From the NCBI GenBank assembly GCA_009741485.1, contig CM019217.1, positions 34,923,157 through 34,987,156 of the forward strand: DNA of 64,000 bases, written 5' to 3'. Source of the DNA: Malurus cyaneus samueli. Lineage: Eukaryota; Chordata; Aves; Passeriformes; Maluridae. Under the pieces are notes generated by a model. That model was given only the letters and a program-made list of their open reading frames with translations. It had not been told where the DNA came from and searched no databases. Shown here piece after piece: positions 24,801 through 39,695 of the stretch. How positions within the stretch are numbered: the stretch's first letter is position 1; each line of letters starts with the position of its first letter. Made by a program: the position numbers and the translations under genes.

Positions 24801-27800
24801 GATTTTTTGCCTTACTATTATTGAAAAACAGCAGTCCTTTTGAAGGGATGCTGGCTTGCTCTGTTTTAAAAAAATTATAATAGAGAATCTTCATTTATTC
24901 AAATACAAAATAGCAATTTCAATGAAATCAAAGATCACTCGAAGTGTTCTTAGGTGAAGACCACTGACAGCCTGAAATATTTCTCTTTTTAGATGACAAT
25001 ATTCTTTGGTGTGTAAATCAAAACTTCCCAGTTTGAATAAGAAAAATAATAAGAAGAATAAAAAATCTCATCACTAGAATACTAGTAAAACTGTCAAACA
25101 TCACAGACAACTACTGTACAGAGAAAAGAGATATCTACACACCTTAGTCAGGATGCGGAACAAATTACCCTCCCAACCCTCTGTACAGATTATTTTCTTT
25201 GCATCTTCAAAATGATGGAAAATATGTATGAGACTGCAATGGATAGTAAATTCCCTGTGTTGCAGTCCTTAGGTATATGTGGTGCTGAAATATAAATAGT
25301 TACTTCCATTTATTATATAAAACTAAGGGCTCACTACACTGCAAATGAAAGGAAGGAAAGGGATGCTGATGAAATTTGATAAACTATCACATTTTTGTTT
25401 TCCTAGAATGTCACCTTAGGTTTTGACAACACGTACAAGAACATAGCACTTTAAATGCAAGGTCCACTGTTTGCAATACCCAAATAAAATTAACTCAGAG
25501 GTTCTCATAAATTTTAGAAAGAGAACTTACAATTAAAACAATAATATTTAATACATATAAAACACTGTAAGGTAGTGCTTGGCATCTGCAAGAGATTAAA
25601 AGGAAAAGCTGTTAACCTGAAAGTCTGCTGACAGTGACACAGGAACTTCCCACTTTATTGCTGCTTCTTAAAGCTCACAAAGCACAGGGAGTTATAACAT
25701 AAAACACCTTTGAACTTCAATGCACACATAGATAGCTCCCCTCTTGCTCACCTCTAGCAATTTTTATTTAGAGATAGGATCTCAGTCTTTATAATATTAA
25801 CTTCAAAACAGCATGTCATTTAGCATCTTTAAACTTTCAGAAAAACAAACACTAGAGAGCTCCCAGGAACTTGTGATAAAGCAATCCAAAACTTCTGCAC
25901 AAAGTGATTCAGCTGCTGAGATCAGTATTTAAAAAACCAGTAAATCCACTCTTAGGATCCCCGTAAAATATTCATTGTACACCAGCACTACCGCTTCATT
26001 TTACTCAATTCTGTCTTTGACTTCTCTTCAGCAGTTAAACATTTTTCTGGATTTTTATGAAAACATAATATTTACAATAATTGATTCCTTCTCATCAATG
26101 CCAGAAAAAAAATGCAGTTATCCACCATGTATTCTCTTCACTAAAGGTAACTAAAGCTTGCATAGATGTCCTCTCTGTGGAGAATGCTATTTTTCTTGAA
26201 ACCAACCTGCTGATGCCCCATAAATTAGTTACAACTCCTCTCTTTATAGAGTACCCTTCATTCTGATTGACTCAGATATTAGAAAGTGACTGAATGTAAT
26301 TTGTTAGATAATTTCCTGACAGTGACTTTTTTCGTACACTGTCAGCAACTGTAGCTGAGCAATAGTATTTCTAGGCAATTTGAGGTCCACATATGAATTG
26401 CTTTTCTGTAGTTTGTATGTAAGTAAAAATTAAAAGCAACCTTATTAAAACTAATATCTTCTTTTTCCATCTCTTCCTTAGGCCCAAATGCCCATATTAT
26501 TTAGAAAACATGTGGATCACAGAATGAAGAAGACATTATTAAGCAGCCATGACTAAATATAAATCTTCTTAATTGCTTTCAAAACTCTCTGGGTGCTTAA
26601 GTTTTGCCAATAAATTAAGGTTTTCTATTTTTATTTTTTTTTTCACAATTACTGTCAATATCAATGGAAGAAGCAATGGCTTATGTCTAAATGCAAGTGA
26701 AGATGTTTGGGCTTTTTTTGCTTTCCACTATGTCAGACGATCAGATTTAAATATTGCCAAAACAGAGACAATGTAAATTTCATTAGTGAAATCACCTGTG
26801 AATGCAGAGGATTTAGCACAGATGATTTAGGTAACAGAGCATTATGCACCCAAAGTGTGAAAGAGCTCTATGCAGTCTGGTTTCCTTTGCCACTATAGAT
26901 CACCAAGGAAAACTAAGCAATGATACAAACTGCAGGTTTTAGTAGATTTTTGGACAAGGATTTTATTTCCTGAAATCTACCCAATATCTAGGTAAGATAA
27001 CCAAACACAAAGAAAACTTTGAGACTTTTGAAATGTGTTTCTTGCAGTCACAATGTTTTCATTTTGCTTTCCTTCATGATTATTCATGTCACTATGAAAT
27101 GAAAGAAAGCTAACACTGAATAACACTCAGTGGGCTGCTATAGCAAAAGGAGAATTTCACCATTGCTTTTTGCTTGCATCCAAGCAACCTTGATCTTGGT
27201 TCACTGTTTTATATTTATTTCACAGAGGTATCATAAACAGAAAAACCTCTAATATCAAAACCATAACATACACTCCAGTCCAAACTTTCATATAAAATTT
27301 TTGCAGGTCACCTGTGTCCCTTAAACAGCTGTGGAGAGAATTTTTATTAAGTATGCCCTGGTAAAAAAGGTGAAAGGATAAAAAACGTACATGAATTGGA
27401 ATAAAAGGAAAAGAAACAAATAAATCTGATTAATTTACAATGTCACATGACTATAGAAGATAGAAGCTTTTATTCATGGAAATGTTCACTTTAATTTTTA
27501 CTGCTTCTGGCCTTCCTAATAGAATTAAGGACATTCATTTGAAATAGTGCTTATTATTGAAAATAATACCTCTATGTTCCATGTAAGATTTTTTTAAATA
27601 TTTTTTAATTTGCAATAGGAAGAATTAGGAAAGGTCAAAAGGTTTACTTGAAATCATGAACAATTCTGTTCTTACAGAGAGGAATGGCTAACCAAAAGAA
27701 ATGCAGTAAACAATTTAAATGAATGATAACATACCTGATTATTTATCTTAATCCAGAGTTCTGAATGCACATGTTAATTTAAGAACTTTTTCTTAGAAAA

Positions 27801-30800
27801 TTTAGTTTTCCTTCTGTGTAGTGTGTATGAGTTTACATTATCGGAAAATAATATGAGTAAAAGTAAAAAGAAATATGCCTAAATAAATGTTGGGGTTTTT
27901 TTGCCCCCCAGCTATTACATTAAAAATTATTTTAATGATGAGATGATACAATAAATATGACCCTTCAAAAAGTTAAACTTTTATTGATAGTTTTACCTGC
28001 TAAGTGGACTTTTTTTTTTTTACTTTTATTTCCAATTTCATACTTTAATGGGATTATTTCCTCCCAAAGAATCATGAGATCATCCGCGTAACAACAGAAA
28101 TATTCCTTCAAAAGAAAAAAATATTCTAGTGAGCCAGCCATCCACTTCTTCCCTTTTTGGGGACTGGGTTCTGGTCAAGGCACTAGGAATTGAAGCAAAC
28201 TTCACTATGCAAACGTCTGCATAGTGTCATTTTTAACAGAATCCTTCTCTAGCTTTTATCAGCAGAATTATGGATACAGTTACAATCCTTTTTAGATGTC
28301 TTCCACTATCCAACTAGAAACCTTATCACTGAAGTCAGAGAAAATCTGTGATGACCCAATGTTTTATTTGAAAGCAGTTACCACCATCAATGCAAGATTA
28401 TATATACTCCTTCTAGTTCCAGTCCTTAAGAAACACATTGCCCAGTTGTTTTGTATTTTAAGGGTCTAGTTAAAGCAAAGGAAAAGAAAAAAGACCTTTT
28501 CCCAATTAATTTTCTATGAATAAACTTCCCAAATCAGGAAGACCAAGGAAAAGCTGGGTCTTTTGGGGAGACCAGATATATGGAAACCACATCAAAGCAA
28601 AGATCACTGCAGAAAAGAACCAGAGAAAAATCAGTCTCTTTCTATCTTATCATAAAAAGTTATAAACTTTTTTGCAATACTGGAAGAATCTTGGCAACAC
28701 CAGGAGAATATAATCTACATAAGCCTGTGACAATGAAAGACACTGGATTATCTGGAGTATCAAGTGGCCCACAAACCTATGGGGAATGTTTACTAATAAA
28801 CCTCCTTTCCTTGTCCAGGTTCATGACTCAAGAGAAGGTTTGGAAAAGCCTGTGCATCCTTGCTACTAGTACCACCTTTTCAGCTTCAGAATTTCATTTG
28901 TTGACTGAGATTTCAGGTTCTTTCTATACATTGCAGAAGTGTACTTTAAGTTTTGATATAATTATTTTTTCTTAGTTTTCTCAATTCTATTTAGTACATA
29001 AAATTATGTTTTTCAATATTGAACAATAATTAGTCTTATTTTTAATGACTTTGTCATTGAAATCTAATACATAAAATTATACAAAACACAAAGTTACAGT
29101 ACACTTAGTTAAAAAAAAAAAAACCCTGCACTTTTTTTCCCCCAAAGATTTCTTCTGTAACTTTTTCCTTTCTGCTACCAAACTTTGTGAAGATAGCTTC
29201 ACAGACCATACCACTGTCCCATATGTTGTCTCTATGCAATTAAGTATTCTTTATGCAAGCTTATAAACAAGTGATGTCTATGGGTTTTGACTTGATGACA
29301 AAAAACTTCAGTTCAACAACAGAGAACTGTAATCCTTAAAGTTCACAACTGACTTCCTTCTTGAAATCAGTAATTTCCCTATAAACTACCTGCATCAAAA
29401 TATACTTGAGAAAACATGATATCAATGTGTGAAATTAAAATGCTTTACCCTTATAAATTCTCAAGAGAGAACAGATTTAGTATGTGAAGCAAATCCTGTT
29501 TGTTTTCAGAAATATTGACTCATTAGTTCTCTAGGTGTTCCGCTCAGGCACCCATAAAGACACGTATCAGACAAAAATAAAGACCAGGCAGATCTGGCAG
29601 CATGCAATCATCAGAAACGTAATTTCCAAAATACATTATTTTATTTCTTTATTTATTTAAATCTTCCAGAGGGGAAGACTAGAGTGATGATTAGTAAAAA
29701 TGAGAGTGATCAATATACAGCTCAACTAATTAACATACCTATAAAGAAGAATAATGTTTGGAAGTTGAAGAAACATCAGCCAAAGAAACTTTTGCAAAGT
29801 AATTTAAACTATTTAAAGTTTATGCCAAGAAATCAAGGTGGAAAAATATAAGGCAAAAAAAGACCTTTTGAAAGTAATTTGAACCAATTGCTTTATAATG
29901 AGAAATTCAAGGTGGAGAAATGTGATTACTGACTATACATTTTATATAAGGTTTTCTAGATAACTTGGAGCATATGGATTTTGACTATATTTCAATAAAT
30001 TGCAGTAATGGTACTATAGTTTCTGATATCTGAATATTGTGAAATATAGTTTCCTTCTTGTAAATGCCTCAATATCATGTTCCCCAAAACTTTACCAAAG
30101 GCATGGTGGTACCTTCAGCACAAGGAATAGAAAGCATGGTATTCCAGGAGATAAAGAAAGAACATAGCTTGACAAAATGTGGGCAGTTTAAATTCCAAGA
30201 GCCCTGTGTAGCATCGAGCTAGATAGGTTAGTATGCTCCAACAGGTCTTGACAAACAGGGATGATTTATCTGACCAAAGAATACCTGGAAATTACCTCCA
30301 TTTTCTTCAGATTATAGCCTCATGAGTTTGTTAGCCCTGAATTTTCTTAAATTTGGGTTCAGAAGTTGAAAGTATCTCACAACAGCCAAGTTCCATTATG
30401 TTTAAGTCAGAGTACTTATTGCATAATATATATTAAAAATCATAAATCAGTATTAGTGTAAAAAGGAAATGGATACAGAGTCAGTATAATGATTTCTGAA
30501 GTACTCAAAATATTCTGAGGATGCTCCAGCGGACCAAATGGCTCCAAGTGAATTGGCTACTCTGCTAACTCTGATTTGGTTTTGGGAAGGCCAAGTTGAA
30601 TATATGGACTTCCCATGTGAAGTATTTTAGAGCTAAAAATGTCACTTTGAAGCTGTTTTAATACTTATCTGATGCTTTTCAAATTTCTGATCTTTGATGA
30701 TTTCCAGAAGGAAAAGAAGGGATTTTGGTTAAGAAGAATTGAAACATATTCAACAGAAAAAACCTGCAGTTTGCCTTGAAGTCTGTCCTCAGGTTTGTCT

Positions 30801-30900
30801 TTTGGTCTGCATTTGAAATTGAAATTACAGTCAAAATGACCTAGTGTTCTTACTTTGCAATATCTTTTGTGCTAACAAAATACTTCCTCTGCTTTTCTGT
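24801..30900. other. AT-rich sequence, no supported gene
   Basis: No repeat family or convincing exon recognised. A 131-codon plus-strand open frame at 28580-28975 has no recognisable motif. Its left part lies in A-rich DNA, and I regard it as chance. Confidence 0.5.
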
Positions 30901-33900
30901 AGGTCCCCAAGGTGACTGTTACCAAGATACCAAGCATAAGTGTGGGGGGTGTGGGTAAGTGGATTAGAATGAGAATGTGACTGTTTATTTCCTTTGGGTT
31001 TTATTATTTTAATGAAAACCTGTCACGTCGTGTAAATTTCCCATCCTCTTGTCATCAAAAAGTTTGGGCTAACAAGTTTTTCTGGTCTTTGTTCCAAAGG
31101 GTCCAAAACAAGACTCACAGGAAAGCATGACAGAGAGAAGACATGTCTCTGACCACAAAGAAGTCTTGGAATGCAAGCTGTACTGGCAGAGATATTTCTG
31201 GAGCATAGAGGAATCCTCTGTGATGCACAGCTTCTATGTTTGGGGCCAAACCCCCCTATATCCCATTTTATGAAAAAGGACTGAAGCTAGGAGCTGCCCA
31301 GGTCATCTGTATCTTGAACACATAATTGTTCAAATAGCCTATAACATCCCTCAAAATGTTAGTAGATGATATCCAAGACCTTTAACATGCAGCCCATCAA
31401 AATAACTTTTTTAGTTATCACATATCCTCAAAATATGAGTGTGCCTCTCCTGACCTCTGTGTTCTTTGCTTTCCAGCTGCTTTGTGAATTTTATGGAGGC
31501 ACATGGCATTATTCTTTAGACACAGAGTGTACAAGGGAACCAGGCACCTGCTAGCCACCTCAGTCTGCTTTTAATGATCTCCATAGGCACAGTTGTGAAC
31601 ATTTTGTTAACGTGAGAGAGGTCAGAGTTGACTTGTTCACTAGGCAGAATTTAAAGACCAAAATATGTTTAGCAAAAGGCCAAGCTTCATGATAACAGAA
31701 TTGTTACCCCAAAAAAGTACGTTAGAATTATATATAACAACAAAGATCTTCACCTTCTTCAGTCTGTCGGCTAGCCTCTACTTCTCTCTTTCAGATTAAG
31801 TTGGATTCTTTCTCTAGCAGCTTAAGAAATATCTTCCCGAATGGATTCTGTTGGATAATATGGTCCTTGCCTCACCTCTTTCCATCTTTTGTAAGAGAAA
31901 AAAAAAAAAGGTCAGAGAACAAATCTGATACTTTTCCTGTATGTAGCAAGAATGTAGCTTTCTTGCTGGAGTGAACGCTTTTGTCCTTGATCCCCACCTG
32001 GTCGCCGTGAGGCATTTTGGACTTTCAGAGAATTACATTTCACCTTTCACACCCTCTGCTGTTGCATTACCTAGCACACTCCTGATTTGGATCTGCTTAC
32101 CCATTGCATTACTAACCCTACTTATCAGTGCAGATGCATTGATAAAACATTCTATTTGACTTCCTGGATTGTTTTTCTTTGCTCATTAAAAGAAGAGAAA
32201 TGATGAAACTGCATACACTGAAACCAGGAATAGGATTATAGCTATTACTTCCTGGTGCAGCTCTTCCCTTTGTAGATTTCTTTGTTGCAGAAAACTGAAG
32301 CAAGAAACCCCACACCTAAACCTCAAAATCTGTTTGATAAAAATGTAAAATACACTCAAAATGTGCATGTAAGTATTTAAACTTTTTCCTTTGCTAGAAA
32401 GAACTAGTATGTGGTATTAAGTTAATGTATTGCATATTTAAAAACAAAATAAATAAAATAAAAAGAAGGCAGCTCAACATCAAGGAATATATAAGGACTG
32501 TCCTGGCACTAATTTTCAAAACGTATTGCTAATGATCATTACTGGCTACAGTAATTTAAGTCAAGAACAGCTGAAGAGATATTTAATGCTAAACCCCAAG
32601 TCCCTAAATATACAATAAACACATAGAACATTCAACAATTTTATACCAGACCAAAAAATCTTTTTTTCCATTATTCACTTTCTGAAGATTCTGCTTCCAA
32701 AATTTTTTCATATTCAGTTTCACAATGACAGGATGTTAAAGGAAACATTACAGCTGTAACGAAAAGGAGACGGAAGTACAGAACATGTCTAACAGCAGAA
32801 CTTTGAGCAAATATCAAGTTTAAGTAACAGGGGAAAAAAAAAAAGCCAAGTAGATTATTTCTATTTTCATTGAGGTAAAGCAGGATTTTGAAAAAGAAAA
32901 TTATTCTGAGTATTGGGGCTGAAGAGAGATTCCTTGTTTCACTTAGTAGGTAGCACTGCTAAAGCATTGTAGCAAAACACTGCATGCTAAAAGTCTAGTA
33001 TTAGGCTGCAAACCATACATCCTTCTTTGTAATACAAATTCTCCCTATCTCCAAATGCAAGAATAATGAAAGTGAAAAATATCAAAGGAATTATAGTTTT
33101 ATTATTGTAATTTATAATTACTATATTTAATTTATCAATAGTGAAAGCTGTTGAAGCAAAGTAACCTCAATTTTTTTTTTCAATGTTAAGATACTTGACA
33201 TATGCAGAATAGTCTGAGGCACGAAAATCCTTGTAACATTTTTGAAACAAATACAAAATTACCAATGTAATTGGAAGATTCATATAAGAACATTTAATTC
33301 TGTCTGCCAATTTTACCCAAATTATTCTGAGATATCAGCTTCTCGTCATTATCAGAGATATGGGACTAGAACAGGCTTCTAGTCTGTCCAAGTATGGCAC
33401 TATCTAAATTCTTTTGACTTGTTGACTTTATTATGGTATAGGATTCAAAAAAACTAATTGAAAAACCCTTTTAAACCACTCAGTCAAGTTAATTTTTACA
33501 AAATTGTGTAGACTATTACTCTTTGACTTTAATCTATAATGACATCAGTTTACTTACATCTTCAAAGCCTATGTCTGCTTTTTATTTTTTTCTCCCTTTT
33601 CAAGGGCTTTCTTTTTTTAAGAGATATGAAGTTATATGAAGTTCTGTCAGTGTACAAAACACGGTCAATCTATGCAGAAAAAAATGTGTTTGAGCATTAT
33701 TTCTCTCCAGTCTACACTGTTTATAATGAAAGACAGCTTATATATTGCTTGTTATTAATATCCAAGAGAGCTGAACAGCAGAGAAGGAAACTTTCCACTC
33801 ACAGAAACCTTTTATCTTGACTCAGCTGAAAGTTAATATACTATAGTCTCTGTTAATAGATGATCAAAGACATAACCTAGTATGAGGATTAAAGAGATCT

Positions 33901-34409
33901 CTGCTGTGACCATCTTCATATATTCTGCACAGGGAGGTATTAATGCAAGCAAAGAAAAGTCCAAAAAGCCAATATTGATTTTGAAAATGAAACCATCTTT
34001 TCATCTAAAATAGGTGAATATGACAAAATGTCACCATGCAGTTGAAAAACAACAACGAAAAGATAACAGCAGGAAATTAATTAGTTTACAGAAAAAGTGA
34101 GATTTATTATATCAGGCTTTCATTTAGGAAGCCATTCCTAGTCAACAAAAGAATTTAATGTATGTTTAACTAGAAACATATTCATAAAAGTTCCATGAAC
34201 TTTGATGTGGTACAACACATTCTTAAATTTTAATATTAAAGGAGTGATTAATGCCTAATGTTGTTCTTGCTAAACTCAATAGTATTTGCGACAAACTTCA
34301 AAAGAAGAATTACATGGCTTGATTCATTCTTATAATTTCCCTTATGAATCTAATGTGTGACTACTCTTCATGTTTAGTCTTATTCTGCTGCCATTATTGT
34401 TAGTTGAAG
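30901..34409. other. Non-coding sequence with weak splice-like signals
   Basis: A strong acceptor (TGCTTTTCTGTAG) and donor (GG|GTAAGT) bracket 52 nt at 30903-30954 on the plus strand. Another strong acceptor ends at 31476. These are discussed as a finding. Nothing else in the interval is recognisable. Confidence 0.4.
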
Positions 34410-34449
34410 AGGAAAATAGGAATAGGAAAATAGGAACAGGAAAATAAAG
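34410..34449. repeat. 14-bp tandem repeat, about 2.9 copies
   Basis: AGGAAAATAGGAAT, AGGAAAATAGGAAC and AGGAAAATAAAG follow each other directly. Confidence 0.9.
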
Positions 34450-37400
34450 AACCATTGAAATATTTTGCAGTCTTGGTTTCCTTCTAGACATTAAGTTTCA
34501 AAAAATAAGGCCTGACAAGTATATGATATTGAATATGGAATGCTGGCATGTTATATGACCCATTTTTTAAAATAAAAGCCAGGATTTTTCATTCTAATAA
34601 TTATTTCCTCCTTTATGTGCTTTATAAACATTTCTCACCATTTTATTAATAAAATGGGAGTGAAGAAGCAAGTCTGAATAAATAAGACTATTAAATGCTT
34701 ATGTTTTATGTACATATGAAGGACAGAAATTTGAACATGTATATTTTTGGAGAATTGTACTGTGGAAATAATTATTGTAGAGAAATACTGCTGTGTCTGG
34801 AAAGCAGGGAAGTCAGGTAGGAATACCAAGGGGATGCTGCTATGGAAAAGTTAACATGAGATTGTTATAATGTGGAGGGCTTTATAAGTAGCAGTGATGT
34901 GATGAGCATTCTTAGGTCATGGCAAATGAGACAATGAGGCAATTAATTCCTCACTGTAAATGTTACAAGCCACCTTTCATTACTGAAGAAAATGAGCAAA
35001 TGAACAGACTATTCTGAAAGAGCTACTGCACCAGAAATACATAAAATTCTTAATTTCCTTTTCAATGACTTGGTCACAAAACCATCTTCTAAGTATTGAC
35101 TGTCAAAAATTTATATTCTAAAGAGTTTAGGTCTTCCAATCATATTCAGCTGACTAATAAAATTGTTCTAGAACATGTAGATCCTCTTAAATTTTTATTT
35201 ATGTTTATGTAGATTACATATGTGTGTGTGCAAATATATGTGTCAGTGTGTGTATACATATATAGCAAAATTTTTGTAGGCTGTGGGTAATGTTGTATGA
35301 TAGGATTATGAAATTAATCAAATAGGAAAATAGAACAGCAACTGCAGCGATACTTCTATTCATGAATACATGTGTAATGGGCATTTCAGCTTCAATATAT
35401 AGTAATGATAGATGTAATACATTAAGCAAACAGGTATAATTAATACTAGTTGAATATACCTAAGAACATTGCTACGAAATAGACAACCATATCCAGGTCA
35501 CCTTTGTTTTCAAAAGCTACAAGGTCACATTGGTAATAATATCCTTTTTTAAATTAATCACTTTTTGTTCCTTGCAATTCCCAGTGATGTGACAAGATCC
35601 CAGAAAAAATGTAAAAGTTGCTAGTGAAAAGCTGTGTAAATGATTTTTGTGTATATATTTGAATTGCTTTCTTCACAAGACAGTAGAGTAGCTAGACCCT
35701 GCTGAGAGAAAGTTGTGTACAGAACATCCTTATGTTTTGTGCATCGGACCTAAAACAGAAGAGCAGCTGATCTTTCTGTTTCCATTGGAGATACGCAGAT
35801 TAAAATATTGAAGTTTGAATGCGACATGTTGGTAAAATTATAACTGATCTGGTTTCTGTTGCAACTATGTTGAGTGAGACTTCCTGGGCTGCTCTTCTAA
35901 GAAAGCTCACATAATTTGGACACTTCAGTATATGGTATAACAAATCCATTACATTATAAAGTATATTAAATCTATTATATACTATTTTATCAGTCCAAGG
36001 AAAACTTAGAGGTTTTCACAGTTACTCTGTTTGAATTTTTTTATAATGAAGATGCATAGGCAGATGTCTGTTCCATATTTAAATAGGGCAGTTTAAGAAG
36101 AAGGGAGTCCAACTCTTACTGCTGACCCTGGAGAAAGCCCAAATACAGTTAAATTTTATATTGAAATGAACGGAGATGATTCACATAATTGGTTACTGCA
36201 GGTAAGCTGCTGAGAAAGAAGTCTTCATTTTAAGCTATTACATTTATTACTAAAATTATTGTCTGCACCATATCTTGAATTTCAATTATTATACATTGAC
36301 ATTTTTTGATCCTCTTTTGTGCAAAGAGTAATGAAATTGATAGGTTCTGTTCCTATACACATACACATGCCTATGCTACCTGATTTTTCACAGGAAACTC
36401 CTGTTCATAAATCCCTACTAACTGCAGCTCTGGACAATATTTTTCTGGATCATAAATATCAACAATGAAAGTCCTAAGACAGTTTTTTTTAACTAACATC
36501 CTAAGGTAACAGATAGATAACTTTTTCAGGAGAGCTAGTACCTGCATCTGTCATATTCTACTGGTCGAAATCAACAAAGCACTAGGAAGCTTCTCTAACA
36601 AAAGAACTTCCTTCAAGCCAAGTTACAACAGCTACGGTTCTTAATCTCCTACTGCAATATTTCATTGCAGTTTAAATTTTTGAGTAGAAGTTACAGACTA
36701 AATGAATCTTTGACAAAATAGCTGAGTAATTAACTACATCAACAGAACTACTCTGAGGGCTTTCCCTTTCCTGTGCAATGACCCTTACCAAGGCATGTGC
36801 AGATGAGATTTACTGTAGAAGTCACAAAACTGTCAAACTTAAGGCAAGGAAAATAACTTCTAACTCATTCCTTTAAAAACAGTATTATCCTACATGTACT
36901 ACCAGTTTTTTAATATAGTTCTGAAAGTGTGATTTCCATGAGAACAGCATGTGAACTTAAGAGTTGTAGATCTTCATCTAGAATTCTTTTCTCTAAAAAA
37001 TCATCTGAAATTACCCTTACGTCCTATTAGGAAACCTGCATTTTGAGAAAATTGAATAAAAAAAATTTGCCTAACATTAATGATATAATGAAATCACTGA
37101 ATATTCAATACTGTGTACTGCCTTTACATATTTCTAGGTACTTGCAGTGTTTACAGAGTTCTCCACACATTTTGGACCTACTTCTCTGTTGGCTTTGGCG
37201 TCAAGCAAATTAGAAGCAAACCATGATCTCTCTGAATGTTTGCACTTTATAATCTAATCCCCACTCTGCAAGTGACAGAAAAAATGAAAAGCTAGATCGA
37301 TGCTGAAGTTATCAGAATTTAATGAAGATTTTTTTTCTGTGTTGTCTTGGGCAGAATTTCTTTTTTGTTCCCTTGTTCCTTTGCCCTAAAGTATTATTCT

Positions 37401-38808
37401 AAGTGTGACTCTTTTCTCTTTGTGTGTATGAGAACAAAGAAATGTCAGTCTTTGGCTGCGCAACAGAGGTAACATAAAATGAAAAAATCCCTCATATGGT
37501 ATCATAGTAAGGAATTAATTATTTAGATTTAAGTAGAATAAAAATATTGCATGACTTTGTGCCAATACTGAAATCCTCAAATTATGGGAAATATGGACAA
37601 CTAAAAATAAAAAAAATTGCTAGATGAGAGCTTGAGATTTAAACCAAATATGTACCTACTCTAAGCAGAACTGGGAAACCCTAGATGATGCCAGGGATTT
37701 TTATCTAGTCTTTAATTGAAAATTCTAATTATACCTTACAACATCCGTTGATTTTTTTAATTCAGTGTTTAGGAGTATTTTCCTAATGTCCAGGCTGAAT
37801 CTCTTTACAGGAATGCAAAGTTATAGTTTTATTTTCTTCTTATTCTGAATGAAATAGAAAAACAACTTTTTTGCTTTCTCTTTGAAGACTGCTATCACAT
37901 CTCTTCCCTGTCTTCTAGGCTAATATATCTGCAGAACATTACAGAGTAATTTTGCATTTATTTCAGTGACAACTTGGGTAATCTGCCTTTTTCAACAATG
38001 GTGCAGAAATCTTACTGAATCTCTGAATTTAAATCTTAGCACAACCATGAAAGATACACATTTGGAAAAGTCACCATATTGTACTTGAAATTAAACAAAT
38101 GCATAAATATTTTTATTACATAAGCTGTATGATGATAAACATGGGAGGGAAAGAGACAGAATAAATAAAAGAAATTTGTTGAAATTAAATGAATGATCAG
38201 CATTAACAGGGTAAAAGGAAGTTCATTTTTTTTGCCATCAGCACACTGATGAAGATTAGCTTTGTATGTATTCTCCCTGCCTACAAAATATATATTTACT
38301 TCTTTAACACTACATGTACTGTTGAGCAGTAGTGCAGTGGGGGACAAGACAAGCAGCACAAGCAGTTATACAAGAATAGCTCAGGGTTATATTAATATGT
38401 ATTTTATTTTCTAGAAAATTAAAGTGCTTTGGATCCTCTCAGTTTTTGGTTTGCTTTTGGTTTTAGTTTTTTTCTTTTGTTTGTTTGTTTTTTTAAATTT
38501 ATGCTCATTTTGGGCTGATTTTAGAGCAAAATAACTTTTATAGACTTATATATCTCACTCCTAATCTTGCAGTGCAATTTCCTAACTACTATGCATCATA
38601 TTAAACACATGCATTTACCTCCATTTTTAATAACCATACATGTGAGTATCAGTCTTACTGAAAAGCCTCTGCACAATAGTTTGACAGATTTTCTATCTTC
38701 TTTTCTTTCCATGAGAACAATGATTTGTGGCAGCCTAATCAAATATCACCTCATTCAGCCCCGTGCTATTCAGGAGGCCCCTGAAGCTGGCTACCTCAAA
38801 TTAACAAG
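34450..38808. other. AT-rich sequence, no supported gene
   Basis: Several short open frames on both strands show no domain and no splice support. A TGTG/TATA-rich patch lies near 35218-35262. Confidence 0.5.
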
Positions 38809-38853
38809 TCCTTTCTTTTTTTTTCCTTTCTTTTTTCTTTTTTTTTCTTTTTT
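38809..38853. repeat. T-rich polypyrimidine tract
   Basis: About 45 bases made only of T and C (TTTC and TTCC units). It could form an unusual structure or simply reflect slippage. Confidence 0.85.
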
Positions 38854-39580
38854 AAAAATAAAATAAAACTTTATTAAAATCAAATATCAAAAGCTCTTTT
38901 TAAAAGTTCTTAAAGCAAAATGTTAGAAAAGCCAACTTAAAATGCTACAAAATATTCTCCTGATGTACTTAGTCAAATTATGAGCTTAACTGGAAGAACT
39001 TGGGACTTAAAATGGCTTAAAGCACTATTTACTACTTAAACTCTGCTGTCATATTGCTATTGCAAAATGACATGGCATGGATATAATTTTATAAAATACT
39101 CTGCTAATACTCAATTATGACATCTTGTAATATTATAAACCAATAATTTTGCAGATATGAAAACAAAAAAGAAAATTTTCCGGCACACATAAATGTTGAC
39201 AAATATTGCCTTTCTGAAATTGTGATCACAAAATTCACTTCAGTGAATTAGTCACTATTGACAGACTAATTTTGGCTGATGTTCAAATGTCCATGTTAAA
39301 AGCTGGACTTCATGTCTTTTATATCTTAAATCCAGGCACACAAAATGCATATTAAATGAAATACATGCTAAATAAAAAATTCTATTTTAGACAATGCATT
39401 AAGTTGCTAGGAGTTAAATTAATTTGAATAACTGAGAGGTAATTTATCCTATGATCTGCAAGGGGTGTTGAGCCATTTGACTCTTGTATAGGATATCAGG
39501 GTACATCTGACTACCACAAGCTAATCTGAAAGTCCCCTGCATGACTGTAGATGCTGATCATTTAGAGAAGAGTCTGCTGT

Positions 39581-39585
39581 ACTTT
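39581..39585. repeat. Left target-site duplication ACTTT
   Basis: ACTTT directly precedes the TG end of the LTR and recurs directly after its CA end at 40518-40522. Confidence 0.6.
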
Positions 39586-39689
39586 TGTCCCGTCCCGCTT
39601 GAAAAGAGGGAGTCGGGGAGGATCCTTTTAATAGATTTCTTGGACAAAAAAATAAAGCGCAAACGCGGCAATATTATATCTGAGAACTG

Positions 39690-39695
39690 TTTATT
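39690..39695 (-). terminator. LTR polyadenylation signal AATAAA
   Basis: Minus-strand AATAAA in the context TATCAATAAACAG, placed about 105 bp before the LTR 3' end. It marks the likely R/U5 boundary shortly downstream. Confidence 0.6.

Noticed and set aside
24571..24824. Open frames inside 24.5-24.8 kb
   Set aside because: They are CR1 pol remnants and their antisense shadows.
28580..28975. 131-codon plus-strand open frame
   Set aside because: No recognisable motif, mixed composition and no flanking splice sites. Such a length is expected occasionally by chance in 64 kb.
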